Assembly: GCA_016765135.1 (NCBI GenBank)
Contig: JAESQN010000045.1
Coordinates: 1 to 64,000, forward strand
From: Robiginitomaculum sp.
GTDB taxonomy: Bacteria; Pseudomonadota; Alphaproteobacteria; Caulobacterales; Maricaulaceae
DNA: 64,000 nucleotides
Direction: 5' to 3'
Under the pieces are notes generated by a model. It worked only from the letters and a program-made list of their open reading frames with translations, was not told the DNA's origin and ran no database searches. Position 1 is the stretch's first letter. The number at the start of each line of letters is the position of its first letter. This document shows, in pieces, positions 7,097 to 17,197 of the stretch. The translations under genes and the position numbers were made by a program.

Positions 7097-8229
7097 GCCA
7101 TTTCCGCCATCAAACCCTTCATCATTTCCTGGGCTATATCTATATAGCGCTTAGCGTGCTCGCTGTCCGGGGCCGCAATCACAATCGGGGTTCCGTCGTC
7201 TGCGTGGGTGCGGATATCCAGATGTAGCGGGATTTCGCCTAGGAAGGGGATGTTCTTTTCCTTGGCAGTTTCTTTGGCGCCGCCGTGGCCAAAAATGTCG
7301 GTGTGTTCACCGCAGCTTGGGCAAATGAATGTGCTCATATTTTCGATCATGCCCAGGATGGGTGTTTCGGTTTTTATGAACATGTCATAGGCTTTGCGGG
7401 CATCAATCAAGGCTATGTCCTGGGGGGTCGAAACTATGATAACGCCCGTGAGCGGCACAGTTTGCACCAATGTCAGTTGCGCATCACCAGTGCCGGGCGG
7501 CAAATCAACGATCAATACATCCAGATCACCGTCTTCCGCCCACGCCACACCGTTTAAAAGCTGCTGCACCGCGCCAATGACCATAGGCCCGCGCCAGACC
7601 GTAGCCCGGCCCTCCGGCACCAGATAGCCCATAGACATGGCTTTCATGCCGTGGCGGGTGACAGGGCGGATCATATCTTCGGCGGTGAATTCCGGCTTGG
7701 CACCCTCCCCCAGCATACGTTGAACCGAAGGCCCGTAAATATCACAATCAAACACGCCGACTTTCCAGCCATGCGCAGTGAAAGCGGCGGCCAAATTTAT
7801 GGCGGTGGTGGACTTCCCCACCCCGCCCTTGCCGGACGCCACCGCGATAATGCGTTTGATACCTTTAATAGGTTCAGGCGTAGGCGGCGGGCGTTTGCCG
7901 TGGCCGAAGCCTTTTTTCTTTGGAGCTTGGTTTTGCCCGGTTGGTTTGGGTGCGGCGGCACCATTCGTGGCTGCACTAGAATGCGCCGTCATCACCGTGC
8001 GCACGGATTTTACCCCGGATAATTTGCTCACGGCCTCGTCGCATTTCTTGCGCACACCCTCCATAATGTTGGCCGTGCCTTGGTCGATTTGCAAGGTGAC
8101 ATAGACCTCACCGTCTTTCACGGAGACATCGGTAATGGCCCCGGCGGTAACTACGCTGGTGCCGGTTTTGGGATGGATCACCGTTTCCAGCGCATCCATG
8201 ACTTTTTTATTGGATATTTTTTTAAACAT
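7093..8229 (-). CDS. apbC: Mrp/ApbC family Fe-S cluster carrier ATPase
   Basis: This 378-residue P-loop NTPase carries and transfers [4Fe-4S] clusters to apoproteins in the cytoplasm. It has an N-terminal MIP18/DUF59 domain (about residues 6-82), a proline- and lysine-rich linker (about 85-120) and a Mrp ATPase domain with the deviant Walker A GKGGVGKST at 133-141. Further motifs are DCDIYGPS, VDLPPGTGD and the cluster-binding CPSC that lies near the dimer interface in the family. Length and order match alphaproteobacterial Mrp proteins. It is transcribed towards the patatin gene and is separated by only nine bases from the soeC stop upstream. An Fe-S carrier beside an Fe-S-rich sulfite dehydrogenase operon is suggestive, but apbC has many clients. 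Confidence 0.9.
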   Translation of the reverse strand: MFKKISNKKVMDALETVIHPKTGTSVVTAGAITDVSVKDGEVYVTLQIDQGTANIMEGVRKKCDEAVSKLSGVKSVRTVMTAHSSAATNGAAAPKPTGQNQAPKKKGFGHGKRPPPTPEPIKGIKRIIAVASGKGGVGKSTTAINLAAAFTAHGWKVGVFDCDIYGPSVQRMLGEGAKPEFTAEDMIRPVTRHGMKAMSMGYLVPEGRATVWRGPMVIGAVQQLLNGVAWAEDGDLDVLIVDLPPGTGDAQLTLVQTVPLTGVIIVSTPQDIALIDARKAYDMFIKTETPILGMIENMSTFICPSCGEHTDIFGHGGAKETAKEKNIPFLGEIPLHLDIRTHADDGTPIVIAAPDSEHAKRYIDIAQEMMKGLMAEMA

Positions 8230-8238
8230 AGCCCGCTT

Positions 8239-9189
8239 CTATACCTTTGTTTCCCCGTAGTACAGAGTTACTACATGTTTGGCTTCGGCAAAAAATAACC
8301 AACGTTCAAACACGAGGCCGAGTATGCAGGATACGGCGGCTAATATATATACTGCCATCGAGCCGCCAAAAAAAGAATCGCCGACCAATATGAGAAGGAA
8401 GGGAAAAACAAACCCGAAAAACCCGGCTATCCAGCGTATTTTCCTCGCATGTTGACGGGCGATCTTGAAGCCCATTTCTTTGAGCAAATAATTATCGGCA
8501 CTATGGGGGCTGGCCGCCTGAGAGACTTTGCCAAAACGGCCAAGCCCTGTTGCGCTCTGCGCAGTGCTAACCGCTTTGGCAACATCAATATGTCGCCAAT
8601 ACATAATCTTCACCAACAAACCCAGCGCCAACAAAATAGTGGCGGGTAAACCTACCAGCAAGGCAACATTAGAAAGCCCAAAGATACTGGCCAGTGCCAG
8701 TGCCAACACCGCACCGCTCATCAGGCTCAAAACCAGATAACCAATTTTCGTCCAGATATTATGCCAGGCCGGAATGGCTTTTAAGGACGCATAAATCATT
8801 GATGTGGTAAACACTGTGACCAATGCCATGCCCGCACCTAGTAATCCGATTGCTGATGGTATGCCAGTATTCTGACCCAGAAACACCCAATAAACCCCGA
8901 ATATCCCCATGGGAATAAAGGTCAAAATCGCCATCACCCCCTCGCGGGACAACCAGCTAGAGCGCCATTGGGACAAAGCCCGCCAGGCCCGTTCGGGACG
9001 ACCCAAATGACCAGTCGAAGATATAAGCCCGGAAACAATCAACCCAAACGAAATAGTCAACATGACAAAACCCATGACTTTATCGGCAGGCAAAGCACCC
9101 ATAAACGCGAGCAAAGCCAGCCAGAAAAACAGGCCGTACCCTGCGCCTGTGGCGACGGTGAAATATATGACAGATTTAGCCGGGTGCAT
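8239..9189 (-). CDS. soeC: Sulfite dehydrogenase membrane anchor subunit (DmsC-like)
   Basis: A membrane protein of 316 residues with about eight hydrophobic helices, of the DmsC/NrfD-like anchor type that links a molybdo-enzyme to the quinone pool. The start is placed at ATG 9189 (MHPAKSVIYFTVATG). AGAGGAAA precedes it, and the upstream in-frame extension falls into a palindromic repeat. Typical features include GHLGRPERAWRALSQWRSSWLSREG in the second loop, a hallmark of these anchors. It follows soeA and soeB, from which it is separated by 226 bp holding a family-1 repeat. Together the set resembles SoeABC, which oxidises sulfite to sulfate in the cytoplasm and passes electrons to quinone. 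The anchor family is clear; the substrate assignment rests on SoeA. Confidence 0.8.
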   Translation of the reverse strand: MHPAKSVIYFTVATGAGYGLFFWLALLAFMGALPADKVMGFVMLTISFGLIVSGLISSTGHLGRPERAWRALSQWRSSWLSREGVMAILTFIPMGIFGVYWVFLGQNTGIPSAIGLLGAGMALVTVFTTSMIYASLKAIPAWHNIWTKIGYLVLSLMSGAVLALALASIFGLSNVALLVGLPATILLALGLLVKIMYWRHIDVAKAVSTAQSATGLGRFGKVSQAASPHSADNYLLKEMGFKIARQHARKIRWIAGFFGFVFPFLLILVGDSFFGGSMAVYILAAVSCILGLVFERWLFFAEAKHVVTLYYGETKV

Positions 9190-9205
9190 GGGTTTTCCTC
9201 TCTTT

Positions 9206-9377
9206 CCTTCCTCCATTTTTCATGGGGGAAGTACCCCGAAGGGGGGGATGGGGGCCGTCGCTCTTGCGACGCTACAATGTTATAGGGTTTACCGAACGTC
9301 CGTTGCGCACAAGAGGTGCGCGCCCCCATCGCCTCCGCAAGAGCTCCGGCACTTTCCCCATAAAAAATGGAGGAAGG
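9206..9377. repeat. Family-1 hairpin-rich palindrome, copy 1
   Basis: An element of 172 bp with near-perfect terminal inverted repeats: left CCTTCCTCCATTTTTCATGG and right reverse-complement CCTTCCTCCATTTTTTATGG. It contains small internal hairpins such as GTCGC-TCTT-GCGAC and GCGCAC-AAGAG-GTGCGC. It lies between soeB and soeC in the direction of transcription. Other copies are at 15474-15609, 29588-29762 and 55023-55247. Confidence 0.85.
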
Positions 9378-9415
9378 AAAAGAAAAATTATTGTCTATAC
9401 GCACCATAACCACCT

Positions 9416-10168
9416 CTAAACCGACAATATCTTATCAACCCATCGGGCCAATAGTGGCGCACCGTCTGTGCTGGTGTCTTCATGCACCAAAGCGCGGGGA
9501 GCATGGTCAATGGTTTGCATCTTTTTCGGGCGCGGCGGTAAATATTGGTTAACCGGCTTGGTGCCCTGTTCCGGCATGAGCGCATAACCCTCTCGCGCCG
9601 CCACCAGTTTTGAGACATCGGAATCAGGATCATTTAAATCACCGAAATGCCGCGCACCGGTCGGGCATGTGGAAACGCAAGCCGGGACACGGCTCTCCTC
9701 TGGCAGGTTCTCATTGTAAATTTTATCGACGCATAATGTGCACTTTTTCATCACGCCTTCATTTTCGTCGTATTCCCGTGCACCGTAAGGGCAAGCCCAT
9801 GAGCATAGTTTACAGCCAATACATATGTCTTCATTGACCAGCACAATCCCGTCTTCCTCGCGTTTGTAACTGGCCCCGGTCGGGCAGACGGTCACGCAAG
9901 GCGCATCGTCGCAGTGCAGGCAGGAGCGGGGGAAATGCACGGTACGGCTCTCGCCCGTATCGCTCATGGTCTCGTAAGTATGGATGCGGTTAAACCAAAC
10001 CCCGTCCGGGTCTTTGCCGTGGGGATTGAGATCGGTGAGCGGCGCGGATTTACCACTGGTATTCCATTCCTTGCAATTGGTGGCGCAGGCATGACAGCCT
10101 ACACAAATATCCAGATCAATCACCAGGCCAAGTTTCTTTTTGGGTGCGGTTTTGGGAAGGGAAGTCAT
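9416..10168 (-). CDS. soeB: Sulfite dehydrogenase iron-sulfur subunit (four 4Fe-4S clusters)
   Basis: A 250-residue DmsB-like electron-transfer subunit. Four ferredoxin-type cysteine clusters are visible: CVGCHACATNC (about residue 22), CLHCDDAPCVTVCP (about 83), CIGCKLCSWACP (about 116) and the last split as CTLC...CVSTCP (about 142-168). It carries electrons from the molybdenum subunit to the membrane anchor. There is no Tat signal, which fits a cytoplasmic orientation as in SoeB. Its ATG overlaps the stop of soeA (ATGA), so translation is probably coupled. The C-terminal tail is proline-rich. Family assignment is firm; the specific name follows the catalytic subunit. Confidence 0.85.
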   Translation of the reverse strand: MTSLPKTAPKKKLGLVIDLDICVGCHACATNCKEWNTSGKSAPLTDLNPHGKDPDGVWFNRIHTYETMSDTGESRTVHFPRSCLHCDDAPCVTVCPTGASYKREEDGIVLVNEDICIGCKLCSWACPYGAREYDENEGVMKKCTLCVDKIYNENLPEESRVPACVSTCPTGARHFGDLNDPDSDVSKLVAAREGYALMPEQGTKPVNQYLPPRPKKMQTIDHAPRALVHEDTSTDGAPLLARWVDKILSV

Positions 10169-13032
10169 GTCTTGCCTCCCTTCAAGTCCGCACCATAACT
10201 GGAAATATCCATATCAGAAACCGGGCCTTTAACCGCATCATATATTGGCTCGGTAAAGCCGAACTCCTCCGGTGCGCATTTGCTAATTTTAACCCGCAAA
10301 TCATACCAGGCCGCCTGACCTGTCACCGGGTCAGAATTGGAAAATTCGTGCCCGTCTTTGTTGGGTTTAAGCACGTCCGAAATAATATGGTTGAGCAAAA
10401 AGCCTTTGTTAAATTCAGGACTGTCATGTTTCAACCCCCAAGCCCCCTTGCGTTTACCCACGGCATTCCATGTCCAGACGGTGTTTTTATTGACACCCGT
10501 AATCAGCTTGACCTGACCTTTAACCCGGCCATGCCGCCCTTCAATCCACACCCAATCGTCATCGACAATACCAAGCTTCGCCGCCATGTCTTTATGGATG
10601 TGTAATTTATTGACATTGGTGATTTGCCGCAACCAGGTGTTTTGCGATCCCCATGAATGATACATGTGCATAGGACGTTGGGACAGGGCATGGAGCGGAA
10701 ATTCATCCGCATCCATATCCCGTTCCTCAAATGGTTGATACCATATGGGCAGGGGATCAAAATATGTCTCGATACGCTCGCGGTCTTTTTCGGGCGGTTG
10801 TCGCTCCCCGTGGCCTTGGGCGGCTAGCCTGAATTTTTGCAAATCTTCGCTATAAAGCTGGAACACAACTGGCTTGGCTTCACCAATCCAACCCATCTTT
10901 GTGGCGTAGTCCAGATAACCTTGATTGGCGTGTTTGAAGAACTGGATATCCATGGGCATCTTATCTTCCCAAAAGCAACCGTTCTCAATGTATTTTTCCA
11001 ACTGGTTTGGGTTAGGTTCGCCGCGCCCAAATTTGTCCCCGTTCTTACCACGCCAACCTGCCAATGGCCCAAGGCCGGGCTTGCGTTCATGGTTGACCAG
11101 ATAATCAGGATAACCACCCGGATATTTGGGTGAGCCGTTTTCATTGACCATGCCTGGCAAATCAAGTCTGGCACCCAAATCAAGCAGCACCGTCTGAAAA
11201 GCGCGCACATCCCGATCGAGCGGGACAACTGGTTGACGAATACCGTCCGCCACGCCGTGCCCTTGAGAAAACGGCCTGTCCAGCACCGATAAACAATCAT
11301 AACGCTCCAGATATGTCGTATCGGGCAAAATTAAATCGCAATAGGGCACGGTCTCGGAATAAAACGCATCTGAATAAATAATTTTGGGTATTTTATAGGT
11401 GCCGTCGTCATTCTTGGCCGTGAAAAACCCGAGGGTCTCGCCGATATTCATGGATGAATTCCAGGCCATATTGGCCATGAACATGAACAGCACATCAATA
11501 TCATATGGGTCTTTCTCGGCGGCATTTCGCAGCACCATGTGCATCATGCCGTGCAGGGCTAGCGGATATTCCCAGGAGAAAGCCTTGTCGATACGCAAGG
11601 GCGCACCGTCCGCGCCCACCACCAAATCATCCGGAGATGTCGGGAAGCCGTTGGACGGGCCGCCGAGCGGCGTGTTTGGTTTATAATGAGGCGGTGTTGG
11701 TTTGTCGCCCGGCGGAATAGGCTTGGGAAACGGCGGTTTGTAACGCCAACCACCGGGCGTATCTATGGAGCCGAGCAAAGCCTGCAACATATGTATGGCC
11801 CGACAGGTGTGAAACCCGTTGGTATGAGCGGAAATCCCGCGCATGGCATGAATAGCCACCGGGCGACCAATCATCTTGTCGTGTTTGCGGCCCCAGGCAT
11901 CTGTCCAGGGCTGGTCAATCACCACCTCTTCTTCAAAAGCCGCATGGGCCAGTTCGGCAGCGATGCGGCGGATGGTATCTGCGTCTATGCCGCATCTCTC
12001 TGCTACTGCGTCCGGCGCATATTCGGGCGCCATATAGCGGCTTGCCAAAAGCTCAAAAACTGGCACCACCGTCTTGCGGCCCACCTTGTGCTTGCCTGCA
12101 AAGGCGGGAGTGAAGTTTTTAGAATGGGCACTGACCGCTTTTTTCTTCTTGATATCCCAGACCAGCGGATTGCCCTTTTTATCCCGCACAAACAAACCAT
12201 CATCATCCTCGCCGGGGTTTTGAATAACCAGCCAGGGCGAATTGGAATACCGGGCCAGTGAGGCAAAATCTACTTTCTCGGCCCGCAATAATTCGTGGAT
12301 CAACGCAAATATAAACAGACCGTCCGTACCGGGCCGTATCCCGACCCATTCATCGGCGATGGCCCCATACCCGTTGCGCGACGGATTGACGGCAACAAAT
12401 TTGCAATCGCCCCTGGTCTTCATTTTACCCAGACCGATTTTTATGGGGTTGCTGTCATGATCGTCGGCCACGCCGAGCATCATGAAATACTTTGTCCGGT
12501 CAAAATCCGGGTCGCCAAACTCCCAAAACGCCCCGCCAATGGTATAAAGCCCCCCCGCCGCCATATTGACCGAGCAAAACCCGCCGTGGGCCGAGAAATT
12601 ATGGGTGCCGTAAGCACTGGCCCACCATCCGGTCAGGCTTTGGCTCTGGTCGCGACCAGTAAAAAATGCCAGCTTGCCGGGGTCTTTGGCACGGGTCTCG
12701 CCGAGCCAGTCTGTGGCCAACTCCAGTGCCTCGTCCCACTCGATTTCTTTAAACTCGCCCGAACCCCGTTCTCCTACCCGGAGCAAAGGCTTGGTCAATT
12801 TGGCAGGCGCATTTTGGTGCATAATACCGCTGGAGCCCTTGGCACACAGCACACCTTTATTGACTGGGTGATCGGGATTACCCTCAATATAGCGGATTTT
12901 CCCGTCCTTCATATGGACTTTAATACCGCACCGACAGGCACACATATAACAGGTAGAGGTTTTGACCTCATCGCTGATTTGCGGCGAAAGGTCTACCTCC
13001 TCCTTAACCGTTTCAAACGGATTAAAGCCCAT
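10165..13032 (-). CDS. soeA: Molybdopterin sulfite dehydrogenase catalytic subunit
   Basis: This 955-residue protein belongs to the DMSO reductase superfamily. The N-terminus holds a [4Fe-4S] motif (Cys28, Cys31, Cys35, Cys63: CYMCACRC ... VLCAKG). The molybdopterin oxidoreductase core follows, and a molydopterin-binding domain lies at the end (from about residue 800: MHMYHSWGSQNTWLRQI). Cys153, in HGGFCSVN, sits where relatives coordinate molybdenum; this is inference. No Tat signal is present, so the enzyme should stay in the cytoplasm. That, the length near 950 and the A-B-C order with a DmsB and DmsC partner match SoeABC, which oxidises sulfite with quinone as acceptor. Other members of the family (polysulfide, thiosulfate or tetrathionate reductases) usually carry a Tat signal. 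Assignment to SoeA is likely, not proven. The gene starts the operon. Confidence 0.78.
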   Translation of the reverse strand: MGFNPFETVKEEVDLSPQISDEVKTSTCYMCACRCGIKVHMKDGKIRYIEGNPDHPVNKGVLCAKGSSGIMHQNAPAKLTKPLLRVGERGSGEFKEIEWDEALELATDWLGETRAKDPGKLAFFTGRDQSQSLTGWWASAYGTHNFSAHGGFCSVNMAAGGLYTIGGAFWEFGDPDFDRTKYFMMLGVADDHDSNPIKIGLGKMKTRGDCKFVAVNPSRNGYGAIADEWVGIRPGTDGLFIFALIHELLRAEKVDFASLARYSNSPWLVIQNPGEDDDGLFVRDKKGNPLVWDIKKKKAVSAHSKNFTPAFAGKHKVGRKTVVPVFELLASRYMAPEYAPDAVAERCGIDADTIRRIAAELAHAAFEEEVVIDQPWTDAWGRKHDKMIGRPVAIHAMRGISAHTNGFHTCRAIHMLQALLGSIDTPGGWRYKPPFPKPIPPGDKPTPPHYKPNTPLGGPSNGFPTSPDDLVVGADGAPLRIDKAFSWEYPLALHGMMHMVLRNAAEKDPYDIDVLFMFMANMAWNSSMNIGETLGFFTAKNDDGTYKIPKIIYSDAFYSETVPYCDLILPDTTYLERYDCLSVLDRPFSQGHGVADGIRQPVVPLDRDVRAFQTVLLDLGARLDLPGMVNENGSPKYPGGYPDYLVNHERKPGLGPLAGWRGKNGDKFGRGEPNPNQLEKYIENGCFWEDKMPMDIQFFKHANQGYLDYATKMGWIGEAKPVVFQLYSEDLQKFRLAAQGHGERQPPEKDRERIETYFDPLPIWYQPFEERDMDADEFPLHALSQRPMHMYHSWGSQNTWLRQITNVNKLHIHKDMAAKLGIVDDDWVWIEGRHGRVKGQVKLITGVNKNTVWTWNAVGKRKGAWGLKHDSPEFNKGFLLNHIISDVLKPNKDGHEFSNSDPVTGQAAWYDLRVKISKCAPEEFGFTEPIYDAVKGPVSDMDISSYGADLKGGKT

Positions 13033-13230
13033 TATGTTCGTCCCCTCATAGCATTGACCTTATATCAGCATTAGCTAATATATAGCTTGCCGATAAATCA
13101 ACGCGGGTCAAATGATTTTTTCGAAAACAATGCGGGTGCTCCCGCCCGTCCCGATTGAGAGGGCAGCTAGTAGTGCGTATCTCTCAAATTGATATGTTGA
13201 ACAACTTGTAGCCCTGTAGGGTGGATTAGG

Positions 13231-14262
13231 TGTGTTCTTTCAATAGGTTGTCCATTCGGTGTTAATCGTAGAGACTGGAATTACCAAGTTTCAGTTCTAC
13301 GAGGAGCCACCGAATGAACATGCACAAGAATGCCAGACTTACACCAATTGGTCGAGAGAGAATGATTGAGGACATGCTGCGCGGGCAGACACCTGCCGCA
13401 GCGGCCCGCAAGGCAGGTGTCTGCCCGCGTACGGCTAGAAAATGGTTGGCCCGTTACCAGTGCGCCGGACTTGGCGGTCTTCAAGATCGCTCATCATGAC
13501 CGCACAAATTATATAATCCCACATGCGCCGACAAAGTCGAACAGATTATCAAATTACGTCGTGAGCGTCTGAGTGGTGCACATATCGCCAAGATAGTCCA
13601 AATCTCTCCCGCCACCGTCAGCCGCGTGTTGAGACGGGCTAAACTATCGCGCATGAAAGACCTGGAACCAAAGAGGCCTGAAAACCGCTATGAGCTTCCC
13701 AATCCCGGCGACATGATCCACATCGATATCAAGAAATTCGCCCGTTTTACCCGCCCAGGACACCGTGTAACCGACAAAATACGAAGCGAGGGGCGCATTA
13801 AGGGCATAGGTTACGAATACCTGCACGTCTGTGTTGATGACCATTCCCGCCTGGCCTTTACCGCCTTGTTTCCCAACGAGAAAGCTGTCAGCGCCATCCA
13901 GTTCCTGAAAGATGCTGTTGCCTGGTATGCCAAACTTGGCATAAAAATAAGGCGGTTGATGACCGATAACGGGAGTTGTTACAGAGCCAAAACATTTGCT
14001 AAGGTGTGTCGGGAACTTGGTATAAAACATATCTTCACCAAACCATACACGCCCAGAACCAACGGCAAGGCAGAACGCTTCATCAAGACCATGATCACAG
14101 AATGGGCCTATGCTCGAAGCTACGAAAACTTCGAGCAAAGAGCCAAAGTATTATTCCCATGGACACACATGTACAATTGGCATAGACCACACGCAGGAAT
14201 AAAAGGTAAAACTCCGGTCGAAAGAAGTAGGCTGAATGAGGACAACCTATTGAGGCTACACA
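13231..14262 (+). mobile_element. IS481-family insertion sequence
   Basis: The element is 1032 bp with terminal inverted repeats of 23 bp that agree at 19 positions. Both begin TGTGT, differ over the next four bases and share TCAATAGGTTGTCC. The TGT ends and a single DDE transposase are typical of IS481. The flanks are ATTAGG on the left and ATTAGC on the right, a probable 6-bp target duplication with one change. The target is a family-3 palindrome. Confidence 0.9.
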
Positions 14263-14267
14263 ATTAG
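13314..14267 (+). pseudogene. IS481-family DDE transposase with an in-frame stop
   Basis: The frame encodes 317 codons, the normal length for this transposase group, but codon 62 is TGA (13497-13499). The context DRSS-stop-PHKLYNP matches the family motif DRSSRPH, so a CGA arginine codon has become TGA by one transition. The frame is the same before and after, so no shift has occurred. The N-terminal half has a helix-turn-helix (AAAARKAGVCPRTARKWLAR), then a second one (HIAKIVQISPATVSRVLRRA). The catalytic core keeps the D-D-E residues: IHIDIKK, LMTDNGSCY and TNGKAERF. The stop codon TAG lies just outside the right inverted repeat, in the target duplication. Reinitiation at a later TTG (13626) could produce only the catalytic part. 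The IS is probably inactive. Confidence 0.9.
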
Positions 14268-14363
14268 CGCTTCTTGCGCGTAATCCACCGTGCGGTGTGT
14301 GCCAATGGTGGATTACGCCAAGAGGCTAATCCACCCTACCAAACAAACTGTTAGTTCCCAGCA

Positions 14364-15467
<1,104 letters not shown>

Positions 15468-15473
15468 CTCTCT

Positions 15474-15609
15474 CCTTCCCCCGTTTTTTACGGGGGAAGT
15501 GGGCGCCTCTTGGCGCTCGATGGGGGGAAATCTCTCGTATTGCACCAGAATGGAACTACTGCCCCCATCCCCCCTGCGGGGTACTTCCCCCGTACAAAAC
15601 GGAGGAAGA
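15474..15609. repeat. Family-1 hairpin-rich palindrome, copy 2
   Basis: A 136-bp copy with left end CCTTCCCCCGTTTTTTACGG and right end reading ACTTCCCCCGTACAAAACGG. It is the shortest copy, keeping the GGCGCC-TCTT-GGCGC hairpin but lacking some inner hairpins. It lies between the channel gene stop and the terminator. Confidence 0.85.
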
Positions 15610-15617
15610 AAGAATAG

Positions 15618-16844
15618 TTATTTTTTAGCGCGGGGCTTGGCCTTGGCTTTAGGCTTGTTTGGGAACCATGTGCCCAGCTTGCCTTTGGCCCATTCGCGAC
15701 CGCCCAAACCAAATGCGATAGCACCACCAACGCCAGCCGCAAAGGCAGCAGCCCAGACGAAGGATTTAAAGGCCGTGTTGACGATCTCGTCACCAATACC
15801 CATCTGGCTAAGACCCATAAAGGTCACGATCAAAAGCGTCACATACTTGATGATTTTCCCGACCATGTCGCCAAATGCTTCTGAGGCAAGACGAGAAACA
15901 AAATTGGCAACAAAAAAACCAACACCTATAATAATAGCACCAACAGTGATTTGCCAGCCAAACTCAAGAACCGTTTTGAAAATGTCGGTTAATTCTTGAA
16001 TGCCAAGTAGTTTAAATGCGGCAACGAGGCCCATTAGAGTAATACTTACAAATGCAATAATTCCAACAATTTTTGATGGTGCTGTTTTTGTGGTGCTAAC
16101 TACTCCGTCAAGCCCACTGATTGACCTTAGTGCATTGTCAAAGCCAAGACTTGGCAAAATATCCTCTGCCAATTTTGCGACAAAACGTCCAATATAAATT
16201 GATACGGCTAAGATAGCGGCAACGCCAACACCTGAGTAAATATAGGTAGATATGCTCTTTAAAATATCGCGTATATCGGTGAGACCAAGTTTATCAAACA
16301 CTTCGGTTGCAAATAAAAGAATAAGGATACCAAAGATCAATGAGCCAATGGCTTTTGCAATTGTATTGGAAGAAGCATTGTCTTCGCTACGCATACTGAA
16401 TTTATTTACAACGCTATCAACCTGCAACGCCTCTAGCGTACTTGTTGTGGTTATTCTAACAACATTGGAAACTATGTAGCCAATGATACCGACGAGAAGA
16501 GCGGCGCCCAGTTGAGGTAAATAATCAAATATTCTCTCCAGCATGCCGTTTAGCATTGCTAGCGGTTTTCCGTCACCAGATAATGCATCAAATCTGCTAA
16601 GAGCAGACAAAATAAACACTAACCACAACACCCAAAACACGGCTTTGGACAATGATTTACCAATATTGCCGCCCGTGGTCTTTGCTTTGCGGCCAAGACC
16701 CGTTTTGTTAATGGCGCTGGATACGAGCATGCCAGCAACCTTTGAGATGAAATAACCAACGACAATAATCACTGTCGCAATAATAGGCCCGATAGCCCAG
16801 CCGGGCAAAAAGCCCATCATACTTTCTATATTCTGCATATCCAT
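15618..16844 (-). CDS. Mechanosensitive-channel-like membrane protein (TM-helix repeats)
   Basis: A 408-residue integral membrane protein starting at ATG 16844 (MDMQNIESMMGFLPGW), preceded by AAGGAGAA. It has about ten hydrophobic segments arranged as repeated pairs. The pattern ATVIIVVGYFISKVAGMLV ... GLGRKAKTT, recurring as GAALLVGIIGYIVSNVVRIT and AILAVSIYIGRFVAKLAEDI, is that of the conserved TM-helix repeat found in MscS-related proteins. The C-terminal part (GVGGAIAFGLGGREWA) resembles the pore-lining TM3 of such channels, but the cytoplasmic MscS vestibule is missing. It ends in a Lys/Ala/Pro tail. A role in osmotic protection is inferred. It appears monocistronic. Its middle has a lower GC content than neighbouring genes. 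Confidence 0.75.
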   Translation of the reverse strand: MDMQNIESMMGFLPGWAIGPIIATVIIVVGYFISKVAGMLVSSAINKTGLGRKAKTTGGNIGKSLSKAVFWVLWLVFILSALSRFDALSGDGKPLAMLNGMLERIFDYLPQLGAALLVGIIGYIVSNVVRITTTSTLEALQVDSVVNKFSMRSEDNASSNTIAKAIGSLIFGILILLFATEVFDKLGLTDIRDILKSISTYIYSGVGVAAILAVSIYIGRFVAKLAEDILPSLGFDNALRSISGLDGVVSTTKTAPSKIVGIIAFVSITLMGLVAAFKLLGIQELTDIFKTVLEFGWQITVGAIIIGVGFFVANFVSRLASEAFGDMVGKIIKYVTLLIVTFMGLSQMGIGDEIVNTAFKSFVWAAAFAAGVGGAIAFGLGGREWAKGKLGTWFPNKPKAKAKPRAKK

Positions 16845-17082
16845 GTTAAATTCTCCTTCAGGTGAAATTTCCAAAATTTTGTTCTGGGCCTCCCATGAAG
16901 CCCCCCAGCTTGCCAGTGATCAGTAATATATGATCAATAATATGCGAATCCCATATATGCGAATCATTGGCGCACATTAACATTTAGTAAGCCTAACATG
17001 AACGAGAGCTAAATAAAAGCTGGTATGACAACTTGAATGGCGTACAAGAATTTATCTAGCTTTGGTTTCAAATGGTCTGAAA

Positions 17083-17196
17083 ATGAATAAATTTCGCAAC
17101 CGTTCCCTGTTTATTGTGCTGAGCTTGGCGGCATTTGCACTCTTGGCCCTCGCCAGCTTTACGCTCTCGGCCTCAATCATTTCGGTTGCACCGTAA
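17083..17196 (+). CDS. Candidate 37-residue hydrophobic peptide upstream of zapE
   Basis: A short frame starts with ATG at 17083 and ends with TAA at 17194-17196. It encodes MNKFRNRSLF followed by a long run of Leu, Ala, Val, Ser and Phe. This is a basic N-terminus and one membrane-spanning helix. The stop overlaps the zapE start region (TAAAATG), so it might couple translation of zapE, which has no clear ribosome site of its own. No Shine-Dalgarno is clear before the peptide either. It could be a real small membrane protein or a chance frame; I have no homology to support it. Confidence 0.35.
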   Translation: MNKFRNRSLFIVLSLAAFALLALASFTLSASIISVAP

Positions 17197-17197
17197 A

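Larger units (their letters stand above)
13215..14340. repeat. Family-3 GTAG-type REP pair interrupted by an IS
   Basis: The left piece (13215-13230) reads TGTAGGGTGGATTAGG. The right piece (14263-14340) resumes ATTAGCGCTTCTTGCGCGTA, then ATCCACC, and after a loop ends CTAATCCACCCTACC. Together they rebuild the same palindrome that is intact at 53377-53465. The insertion at 13231-14262 splits the first REP. The GTAG followed by a GGTGGATTA stem is the layout of REP sequences. The rest of the 13033-13230 spacer shows no gene; it would hold the soeA promoter. Confidence 0.8.

Noticed and set aside
9057-9413. Frames running through the family-1 repeat on both strands
   Set aside because: They exist only because the palindrome lacks stops in some frames; the translations are low-complexity and differ from copy to copy.
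10165-13032. Several long plus-strand frames inside soeA, up to 259 codons
   Set aside because: They are antisense shadows of a long GC-rich gene; none has a ribosome site or a known domain.
13033-14363. A larger genomic island or prophage around the IS
   Set aside because: Flanking genes are core metabolism (soeA, mdh), and no integrase, phage gene or tRNA attachment site is visible.
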